43,882 nt of DNA from an archaeon (lineage in GTDB: Archaea; Asgardarchaeota; Hermodarchaeia; Hermodarchaeales; Hermodarchaeaceae): contig JABXGS010000130.1 in NCBI GenBank assembly GCA_016550425.1, forward strand, positions 1 to 43,882. Direction: 5' to 3'. A program made the position numbers and the translations under genes. Under the pieces are notes generated by a model, which had not been told where the DNA came from, did no database searches, and saw nothing but the letters and a program-made list of their open reading frames with translations. Of this stretch, positions 28,114 to 34,676 are shown one piece after another (the stretch's first letter is position 1; each line of letters opens with the position of its first letter).

Positions 28114-29180
28114 ATGCGGATATATGAATATCTTTTTCGAAGACTTGCCTCCGGAGTAGTGATGTTAGTTGCTTTTTCGTTCTTATGTTTCACAATTTTT
28201 TCATCAATTCCACCCGCGGAATTAATATTTCCATCCATAGATTTCCCGCGTATAGGAAATATCCCTGAAGCTAGCCCGTGGGATCCAAATTATTCTTGGT
28301 GGCATTTTTGGATGGAAGGATGGATTTTGCTGTCTTAGAAATGGGACGTTTCGTTTTTTACATCACACACATGTTTAGAGGCGATTATGGGTTTAGATAG
28401 ATATCTACCTGTGGAATACGTTTGGACCTTTTGTTGTATGGTATTGCATCCATTCTTTTAATCGTCGTTGGCGTAGTGATTGCTCTTTGGATAATCTTTA
28501 GTCTGAAATTGTGGAACTCAAGTATCCATCATTTTGGAACTGCAAATAGCCGTCAATATAGGTTGCTTCTGCCTGGTTTGTGTGTAATGCTAATCGTTAT
28601 CACGGGACTGTTGCTAGCGTATTTTGTTTCTATTACCTGTCCCTTTCTATTCAGATACATTATCTTTTGGACATATTATGGCAATTTTGACAGAGAGAAT
28701 TTCAATCTTTACGATCCCCGCTATTTTGCCTTACCAGCTTTCGGTTCAGCTGGTGCCATTATTATCGGGTGGAAGCTGGCGATAAAAATTCAATCCCATA
28801 CCTCTCGTCCAATATTTTCTGAAGATGCAAATCCATCTGGTAAAATAAAACAGGCCATTATCCAGACAGGTCTCCGTACAGGGTTTTTTTGTACTTTTAT
28901 TCTGTCCGCGATTATTTTCATCGAGACAAGCTTCCCATTTGTAGGGCTTGGAAGACTTTTTTATTTTTCATTATTGGGACATGATTATCCACTAATGAAT
29001 ACGATTTTGTTTCTCTCAGGGATAGCAATAATTGTCATTTCCTTTTCTGCCGAGGTGATTTATGGGCTGTTGCAATTTGGTCCTTCCCGATCGCAACGCA
29101 TCTGGTTATGGAAGCTTCGAAGTAAAACAGTCCTAGAAGGAGTGAATGGAAAAAAATCTAGGGGGGAGGTGGCGCCTTAA
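28114..29180 (+). pseudogene. Broken DppB/OppB-like dipeptide ABC transporter permease
   Basis: The first piece (28114-28338, 74 codons) matches the permease N terminus (YLFRRLASGVVMLVAFSFLCF...IPP). The continuation is in another frame from about 28341 (MGRFVFYITHMFRGDYGFR, where RGDYG aligns with the conserved GDLG). A TAG at 28398-28400 interrupts it, and the same frame then runs to 29180. That last piece holds the membrane domain with the conserved permease segment GLRTGFF...ETSFPFVGLGRLFYFSLLGHDYPLMN. At least one frameshift (about 28310-28340) and one nonsense codon are needed to explain it, and the usual LDPRIRY end is missing. In life it would have carried peptides across the membrane. 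The last 23 bases overlap the convergent GNAT gene. Sequencing error could explain the frameshift but would need to strike twice. Confidence 0.7.
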
Positions 29181-29685
29181 CGAGACGTTTATAGAGTTGG
29201 ACTTGCATGCCAGGCACTTGCTCATAAGGGTCTCCTTCTGGTTGAAACCCAAAACTTTCGACGAGAGCTCGCATTGTTTCGTGTGCGGTGAGGATATTAC
29301 AGAGATTGGCAGATACTTGGAGTTCTTGAGCGTAATCAATGAATTGGCGATACATAGCACGGACCAGGCCGCGGTGACGAAAATCGGGGTGTACCGTCTG
29401 GTGTTCCCCTAGTAGCCCATCGGGTATGATCATGGTTTTGTAGAAGCCGGCGATACGACCTTCAAGTCGTGCACCAAAATAGTGGTAACCTGCTTGCATT
29501 TCCTGGATGATTTGTTCAGGGCTAAGGACGCGTTTTTGCCGCCATTCAGAGGGGATATGAGTTGAGTTAGGCCATACGAGAGCCATGAGTTGGGAGATTT
29601 CGGGAGCATCCTCTGGTGTAAGTTCTTCGATGTGAATCCCCCCATCCTCAGGAGGAAACTCTTTGGTGGACGGCGGCAGGGACAT
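29158..29685 (-). CDS. GNAT-family N-acetyltransferase
   Basis: 175 residues. The GNAT acetyl-CoA-binding core is visible: beta-strand 4 (GLLGEHQTVHPDFR) leads into the pyrophosphate loop HRGLVRAM (R/Q-x-x-G-x-A type), followed by helix 3. It transfers an acetyl group from acetyl-CoA to an unknown amine. The radical SAM gene lies 28 bp upstream on the same strand, so they probably form an operon. In bacterial Nit1C nitrilase clusters a GNAT gene (MSMEG_0567 family) also stands beside a radical SAM gene (MSMEG_0568), which makes the pairing noteworthy; I cannot confirm membership of that exact GNAT family. Confidence 0.82.
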   Translation of the reverse strand: MSLPPSTKEFPPEDGGIHIEELTPEDAPEISQLMALVWPNSTHIPSEWRQKRVLSPEQIIQEMQAGYHYFGARLEGRIAGFYKTMIIPDGLLGEHQTVHPDFRHRGLVRAMYRQFIDYAQELQVSANLCNILTAHETMRALVESFGFQPEGDPYEQVPGMQVQLYKRLVKAPPPP

Positions 29686-29713
29686 GATAAGGAACCTGTG
29701 CTACAAGGATTTT

Positions 29714-30859
29714 TTAGTGCTTGCCTTCACGCTCAGATTTGACGATGTGATAGGCTTCCATGAGGGCTGTGCATCCGGTGCAGCGAATACAGCCCGCCCG
29801 ATGTTCAGCGGGATTCAGTTGGTATTCAAGCAGCAAGCTAGCGCAGTCCAGATAATTATCGACAATTTGATCCAGATTTTCCACATAAACTGGAATATGT
29901 CCTTCTAATTGTGAGCCCGGGTTTGGCCGACAGGGAACTGGAACGGGTATGACACCAATTTCGATGGTTGTTTTAAATCCGTGATGCAACTGTTCAGGAG
30001 TTTCACCCAACCCTAAGAGGATGAATGTGCTGACTTGTCCTCGTCCAAAAATGTGTACGGCATGTCGCCATGCATCTAAGTACTCAGAGAAACTTGCATA
30101 GGCGAATTTACCGGGACAATATTCCTTGCGGAGTGCATCATCGTAGATTTCAAGATGGATTCCCACCGTATCCACCCCCGCATTTTTTAGCGCTTGCAAT
30201 TGTCCTGGTGATTTGGGGGGTTCCAGCTGCACATGAATTGGGACATCACTTTCTTTGCGGATGCTAGATACAAACGGAACGTAGTCTCGTGCTCCGCGGT
30301 CAGGGCGATCCGGACTTCCCGTCGTTAATGTAAGATGACTTGCGCAGTCTTCCATTTGAGCGGCTTTTAGAACTTGTAAGAATTGTTCTGGAGATTTGCG
30401 TAGAATTGTTTTACCTTGAGCGAGACTTACAGGAATGCTACAATATCGACATTCTAAGCCGCTGTCGAAATAATTGCAATGCTGGACTATTGTTGTTGCT
30501 AGACAGTCGGTTCCATGCACCAGCGCGATGTGGGTCATAGGTGTGCCATCTACCAATTCCATCTGGTAATAGTGGGGTGTTTTTACCAAAGTAATAGTAA
30601 AATCCTTACCTTCGAGATTGCCATGAAACTTGTTTCCTTTCACAGGTTGAAGCTCCAGAGCGTGGAACAGAGTTGCTTGTTTTTTAGTGCGAACGGGTGC
30701 ATTAACAACGACATCCTTATCAATGAGAAAATAGCGACCCAAAGTAGGTCCAGCCCCACCTGTGCGTCCAGTCGTCTCGTCGGATACAAAATGGACTCCA
30801 CGAGCAAGCATCGCCACCTTAAGTCTCAGAATTTCTCGATCTGATATTTTGGACATCAT
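29714..30859 (-). CDS. Radical SAM protein resembling the MSMEG_0568 (Nit1C-associated) family
   Basis: 381 residues. The iron-sulfur motif is spaced unusually: C128-x8-C137-x2-C140 (CNYFDSGLECRYC) instead of Cx3Cx2C. Surrounding segments (IALVHGTDCLATTIVQHC, LTTGSPDRPDRGA, QLEPPKS, VGIHLE, FGRGQVSTFILLGLG) resemble what I recall of the MSMEG_0568 family from nitrilase (Nit1C) gene clusters. A C-terminal CIRCTGC (C357, C360, C363) could bind a second cluster. Reaction unknown; Nit1C clusters are linked to nitrile or cyanide nitrogen assimilation, but no nitrilase is present in this window. ATG-ATG start (30859 or 30856). Operon with the GNAT gene. Confidence 0.8.
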   Translation of the reverse strand: MMSKISDREILRLKVAMLARGVHFVSDETTGRTGGAGPTLGRYFLIDKDVVVNAPVRTKKQATLFHALELQPVKGNKFHGNLEGKDFTITLVKTPHYYQMELVDGTPMTHIALVHGTDCLATTIVQHCNYFDSGLECRYCSIPVSLAQGKTILRKSPEQFLQVLKAAQMEDCASHLTLTTGSPDRPDRGARDYVPFVSSIRKESDVPIHVQLEPPKSPGQLQALKNAGVDTVGIHLEIYDDALRKEYCPGKFAYASFSEYLDAWRHAVHIFGRGQVSTFILLGLGETPEQLHHGFKTTIEIGVIPVPVPCRPNPGSQLEGHIPVYVENLDQIVDNYLDCASLLLEYQLNPAEHRAGCIRCTGCTALMEAYHIVKSEREGKH

Positions 30860-30865
30860 TCTCGC

Positions 30866-30902
30866 CGAATAGATATATTCGATAGCTGTTGTACCTTAAA
30901 GA
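30866..30902 (-). promoter_or_regulatory. Promoter with palindromic operator upstream of the radical SAM gene
   Basis: On the minus strand CTTTAAGG (complement of about 30893-30900) is a possible TATA element, placing the start of transcription near 30870. A perfect 16-bp palindrome (CGAATA-gata-TATTCG, 30866-30881) covers that point, as expected for a repressor site. The palindrome itself contains ATATAT and could instead be the TATA box, but then the start would fall inside the gene. Confidence 0.4.
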
Positions 30903-31019
30903 GTTCGCTCTAACTATTTCAATCCCTTCCGGAGAGTAAAATGAACCCGGTATGTTTATGATAGCCCAAAATACCAGTTAGAAACATACACCAAAGAAAT
31001 CGGATCATTCAGGCAAATT

Positions 31020-31985
31020 TCAGCGTTTCGTGTCATCTGTACGCCAATGATTGAAGAAGCGAGTTAGATCAACATTTCCTCCACTGAGGATAATCCCGAG
31101 GTTTTGGTTGTTAATCTGTTCTTGCAGCTTGAAGACCCCCGCTAGTGAAACGGCGCCTGAGGGTTCGATGACCAATTTCATTCGTTCCCAAAGGAAACGC
31201 ATGGCATCAAGAATCTCGTCCTCGGAGACTGTGATGATATCATCCACATGTTTTTGGATGATAGAGAACGTTAACTCGCTTAATGAGGTACGTAATCCAT
31301 CTGCAATGGTTGTAGGATTGGCACTTGGAAGTAGTTTACCGGATTTGAATGATTTGCAGGCATCATCGGCTTGTTCAGGCTCTACAGCAAAGACCTTGGT
31401 GGTGGGGCTTACACCTTTTGTGGCAATAGCGGTGCCGCTAATCAACCCTCCCCCACCTACGGGGGCAAAAATGGCGTCTAAGTTTTTCACTTCATTGAGG
31501 AGTTCGAGGGTAGCGGTGCCAGCTCCTGCGATGATACGCGAATCATCGTAGGGATGAATCAGGACAAACCTATGTTTGTCAATTAACGCATTCGTTGTAG
31601 ATTCTCTCGATTTGAGTTCAGGTTCGCAAAATACAATGGTGGCACCGTAATCCTGAGTGGCAGCGATTTTTACCGGTGAGGAATTCTTAGGCATCACTAT
31701 AGTCGCAGGGACTTCTAGCATTTGTGCCGCCAGGGCTACAGCTTGGGCGTGGTTACCGGATGAGTGGGCGATCACACCGTGTTCTTTTTCTTTCGACGAT
31801 AATTGTGAGAGGGCATTATAGGCTCCACGAAATTTGAAGGCGCCCACTCGTTGGAAATTCTCGCATTTGAAAAAGAGGTGACAATTGGTAAGGCGGTTAG
31901 CGGTATTTGATGTCATTACGGGTGTGTTAATGACCACCTTTTGTATCCGTTTGTGAGCGGCTTGAATATCCTGAAGAGATACCAT
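31020..31985 (-). CDS. Threonine/serine dehydratase (PLP fold type II; serine racemase possible)
   Basis: 321 residues from the ATG at 31985; an upstream GTG at 32027 would add 14 residues without family support. The PLP-binding lysine is K51 in GAFKFRGA, SSGNHAQ (75-81) binds the substrate carboxylate, and GGGGLISG binds the PLP phosphate. It deaminates threonine to 2-oxobutyrate and ammonia, or serine to pyruvate. The length lacks the C-terminal ACT regulatory domain of biosynthetic IlvA, so this is the catabolic (TdcB-like) form, or a serine racemase, which shares the fold. Carbamate kinase lies on the other side of the divergent gap, fitting amino-acid fermentation (inference). Confidence 0.9.
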   Translation of the reverse strand: MVSLQDIQAAHKRIQKVVINTPVMTSNTANRLTNCHLFFKCENFQRVGAFKFRGAYNALSQLSSKEKEHGVIAHSSGNHAQAVALAAQMLEVPATIVMPKNSSPVKIAATQDYGATIVFCEPELKSRESTTNALIDKHRFVLIHPYDDSRIIAGAGTATLELLNEVKNLDAIFAPVGGGGLISGTAIATKGVSPTTKVFAVEPEQADDACKSFKSGKLLPSANPTTIADGLRTSLSELTFSIIQKHVDDIITVSEDEILDAMRFLWERMKLVIEPSGAVSLAGVFKLQEQINNQNLGIILSGGNVDLTRFFNHWRTDDTKR

Positions 31986-32070
31986 AAGTATTCCATAATC
32001 TGTTAGTGAGCATAAGTGTTTACTCACAAAAATAGACTTGGATGATTAAGAACTGACAACCAGCTAGATG

Positions 32071-32083
32071 GAAAGGTTTATTA
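32071..32083 (+). promoter_or_regulatory. BRE/TATA promoter of the 44-residue zinc protein
   Basis: GAAAGG (BRE-like, 32071-32076) abuts TTTATTA (32077-32083). The TATA centre lies 28 bases before the ATG at 32108, the spacing of a leaderless archaeal transcript whose first base is at or next to the start codon. Confidence 0.6.
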
Positions 32084-32107
32084 TCGAAAAAATGTGGTTT
32101 TTCAGCT

Positions 32108-32242
32108 ATGCCCCAAAAAAGTGAATCGTGTGAAGTATGCAACAAACCTGGAGTTAATAGAGTATTGGAATACTGGTTTTGTGAAGAGCATACCCCCAAT
32201 ACAGACTGCTGTTGTAAGGTGCAATGCACAAAAAAACCTTGA
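32108..32242 (+). CDS. 44-residue cysteine-rich zinc-finger-like microprotein
   Basis: The frame runs ATG 32108 to TGA 32240. The product contains CEVC near the start, then WFCEEH, then DCCC and QC: eight cysteines or histidines in a C-x2-C ... C-x2-H arrangement typical of small treble-clef or zinc-finger proteins. The properly spaced BRE/TATA for a leaderless mRNA supports a real gene, and no overlapping gene lies on either strand. Family and function are not recognised; nucleic-acid or protein binding is the usual role of such proteins. The gap to carbamate kinase (32243-32474) holds only that gene's promoter. Confidence 0.6.
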   Translation: MPQKSESCEVCNKPGVNRVLEYWFCEEHTPNTDCCCKVQCTKKP

Positions 32243-32410
32243 TGAATGAATTGAAGGAAAGCTAAGCTGGAAGAAAAGAAGCCCTTGAAGCATGAATCGT
32301 AGCATTTTTACTGTTCATAGCAGAGGAATAACGAGAGATTGTTTGAACAACAGGCTAAGTGTTTATCCAGTCAGACCAGTCCTGCCTTTGACAGTTTTCT
32401 GTTGGGAAGC

Positions 32411-32466
32411 TTTTATATCAAGGTGGGTTGTGAGATAAGTCCTCTTGTGAAACTGAACCAAGGATG
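32411..32466 (+). promoter_or_regulatory. Promoter and ribosome binding site of carbamate kinase
   Basis: TTTATATC (32412-32419) is a good TATA box, predicting transcription start near 32441. AAGGATG (32460-32466) is a Shine-Dalgarno sequence 8 bases before the ATG at 32475. This gene therefore has a leader, unlike the zinc microprotein just upstream. Confidence 0.55.
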
Positions 32467-32474
32467 TTCTTAAC

Positions 32475-33413
32475 ATGGCTAAACGAATCGTTGTTGCCAT
32501 TGGAGGCAACTCCCTAATCAAAGATGCAGCGCACAAAACTGTGCCAGACCAATATGCTGCCGCTGCACAAACAGTACCCCACATTGTAGATCTAGTGGAA
32601 GAGGGGTGGGATGTTGCTATCACGCATGGTAACGGTCCCCAAGTGGGGTTCATTTTACGACGCTCTGAGTTAGCTGCTGGTGAATTGCATGAGGTACCTC
32701 TTGATTTTTGTGGGGCAGATACACAAGGTGCAATTGGGTATATGCTCCAGCAAATCCTTTTAACTGAGCTTCGTCGCCGGAAAATCAACAAGTTGCCAGT
32801 TACCGTAGTTACACAAGTCCTGGTTGATCAGAATGATTCAGCTTTTACCCACCCTAACAAGCCCATTGGTTCTTTCATGGATGAGGAGACTGCTAACCGA
32901 AGGGGTAAGGAAGGCTGGCATATCGTTGAGGATGCGGGACGTGGATGGCGACGTGTGGTTCCTTCACCCATTCCGAAAAAAGTCATTGAAGCCCAAGCTG
33001 TTGACAATTTACTGAACGATGGATTCATTGTAATTACAGTGGGCGGTGGAGGGATCCCGGTTGTGGAAGAGAATCAGAAACTAAAAGGCGTAGCAGCGGT
33101 GATTGATAAGGACCGGGCATCTGCTCTGCTTTGTAAAGCGTTGGGTGCAAAGGGGTTCCTTATCTCAACGTCAATTGATAAGGTCTATTTGAACTTTGGA
33201 AAGGCAAACCAAAAGGGTATTGATAGGATGACAGCTAAGGAAGCGAAACAATATCTCAAAGAAGGCCACTTTGCCCCTGGATCCATGGCTCCGAAAATCG
33301 AATCAGTCATCCAATTTCTTGAGGAGGGTGGGGAGCTAGCGATCATCACTTCACCTGAAAATATTGCACGAGCGATTCGGGGTGAAGCGGGAACTCAGAT
33401 TTTAGCAGATTAG
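32475..33413 (+). CDS. arcC: Carbamate kinase
   Basis: 312 residues, the usual length. The amino-acid-kinase fold is marked by AIGGNSLI (8-15), THGNGPQVG and GGGGIPVV. It makes ATP and carbamate from carbamoyl phosphate and ADP, the last step of arginine/citrulline or purine fermentation, or runs in reverse. Neither ornithine carbamoyltransferase nor arginine deiminase is in the window, so the source of carbamoyl phosphate is open. It begins MAKRIVVAIGG, which fixes the start. Confidence 0.93.
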   Translation: MAKRIVVAIGGNSLIKDAAHKTVPDQYAAAAQTVPHIVDLVEEGWDVAITHGNGPQVGFILRRSELAAGELHEVPLDFCGADTQGAIGYMLQQILLTELRRRKINKLPVTVVTQVLVDQNDSAFTHPNKPIGSFMDEETANRRGKEGWHIVEDAGRGWRRVVPSPIPKKVIEAQAVDNLLNDGFIVITVGGGGIPVVEENQKLKGVAAVIDKDRASALLCKALGAKGFLISTSIDKVYLNFGKANQKGIDRMTAKEAKQYLKEGHFAPGSMAPKIESVIQFLEEGGELAIITSPENIARAIRGEAGTQILAD

Positions 33414-33484
33414 AATCCCGTTTCATTGAGTTGCAACATATTTAACGGAGAGCATTTTGAATAAGAGCAGGATTGTTGCCCCCC

Positions 33485-34315
33485 ATGATCACTGAAGTAG
33501 TCGCTAGGGTTGAACAGTATCTCAGAGAAGATGTTCTGCAGCTTCTAGAAGGTGTCCTGCCCCTGCTACAACAGGAACCACGATTACTGAAGTTACTGGA
33601 TAAACCGTTGATTTTCGTTGGCGATACCCATGGTGATTGGGATGCAACAAAACGTCTTTTGATGCGGTATTGGGATAGTCATGCTGTCTTTGTATTTTTA
33701 GGCGATTATGTGGACCGAGGTCCTCATCAGATTGAAAACATGAATTTGCTGTTTACGTTGAAAATCCAAGCACCCAATCGAGTAATGCTTCTCCGCGGAA
33801 ACCATGAGACCCCAAGCATTAATCGCTCTTATGGATTTTATGACACGGTTCAAAACGCATTAGGAAATATCATTGAACAGTACTGGGAAACATTTGCACA
33901 TCTGCCGATAGCTGCGATTAGTCAAAGACAAAAAATCTTTGCAGTACATGGTGGCATCTCTGAGAGTCTTAGTCGTGTAGAGGAGATTGATAAGCTGCCC
34001 CGTGAAATCGAACCCCAACATCCTGTCACATTTCAATTATTGTGGAATGATCCACGGGAAACACTGAAAGGTTTTGGACCGTCGATGCGGGGAAGCCGAA
34101 TTAGAACTTTTGGACAAGATATTACCGAGGAGTTCATGACTCAAAATTCGTTGGAACTCATTGTGCGGTCGCATGAAGTATTTCCACAAGGATTTCATGA
34201 ATTTTTTAACGGTAAGATCATGAGTCTTTTTTCCTGCCGAGAGTATCGTGGACCGATTTCAGGTAAAGCTTTGTACGTTTCAGAGTCAGGTGTCCGAAAA
34301 CTTATCACGGTTTAG
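33485..34315 (+). CDS. PPP-family serine/threonine protein phosphatase
   Basis: 276 residues from the ATG at 33485 (in-frame TTG codons at 33473 and 33476 would add four). All metal and phosphate-binding motifs of the eukaryote-like PPP family are present: GDTHG (46-50), GDYVDRG (73-79), GNHE (105-108), then VHGGIS and RSHE. The N-terminal 40 residues form a helical cap. It removes phosphate from Ser/Thr of proteins and points to Ser/Thr phospho-signalling, although no protein kinase lies in the window. It converges on the receiver gene with an 11-bp overlap of coding ends. Confidence 0.92.
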   Translation: MITEVVARVEQYLREDVLQLLEGVLPLLQQEPRLLKLLDKPLIFVGDTHGDWDATKRLLMRYWDSHAVFVFLGDYVDRGPHQIENMNLLFTLKIQAPNRVMLLRGNHETPSINRSYGFYDTVQNALGNIIEQYWETFAHLPIAAISQRQKIFAVHGGISESLSRVEEIDKLPREIEPQHPVTFQLLWNDPRETLKGFGPSMRGSRIRTFGQDITEEFMTQNSLELIVRSHEVFPQGFHEFFNGKIMSLFSCREYRGPISGKALYVSESGVRKLITV

Positions 34316-34676
34316 TGGTGGTTCCCTTATTCACCCTAGTAATCGCTTTGAGTAGCTCATTTTGTGTAAATGGTTTCTCGATGAATTCTACCTTTTCCTG
34401 CGTTGCCACATCTTTACCCAAGAAACTGGTTCCCATGAGAATAACCGCAAAGCCCTGATTTTTCAAACCCCGGATGAAATCGATAGTTTGTGAACGACTG
34501 AGCCAATAATCCACAATAATGACATTTGGTGTTGTTTCCGTTGCATTCAAAGCGTGGCGAAATCCTCCAAGATTATCGACGCCCGGACATACAAGATAGT
34601 GTCCTTGTTCGATTAACTGTTCGACAGAAGTACGAAGAGAATTCTGTGGAGAAATCACCATGACTGCAGTTGTCAC
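34305..34676 (-). CDS. Single-domain receiver (response-regulator-like), partly degenerate
   Basis: 123 residues, a lone CheY-like fold. Phospho-acceptor D56 (VIIVDYW), T83 and K101 (EKPFT) are kept, but the acidic pair normally following strand 1, which binds Mg2+, is replaced by SPQN in VMVISPQN. Phosphorylation is therefore doubtful. There is no output domain. The GTG start overlaps the stop of the upstream kinase-like gene (GTGA, 34673-34676), so the two are translationally coupled; an ATG at 34661 is an alternative start. Likely partner of that kinase-like membrane protein. Confidence 0.85.
   Translation of the reverse strand: MTTAVMVISPQNSLRTSVEQLIEQGHYLVCPGVDNLGGFRHALNATETTPNVIIVDYWLSRSQTIDFIRGLKNQGFAVILMGTSFLGKDVATQEKVEFIEKPFTQNELLKAITRVNKGTTTKP

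Noticed and set aside
28338..28400. Pyrrolysine or other TAG readthrough joining the permease pieces
   Set aside because: The first TAG leads into the wrong frame, so a frameshift would still be needed; no Pyl machinery is seen in the window. A broken gene is simpler.
29146..29412. Plus-strand 88-codon frame opposite the GNAT gene
   Set aside because: It is the mirror of the GNAT coding strand, whose acetyl-CoA loop is clear.
29158..30859. Complete Nit1C nitrilase cluster
   Set aside because: No nitrilase, AIR-synthase-like or flavoprotein member accompanies the two genes.
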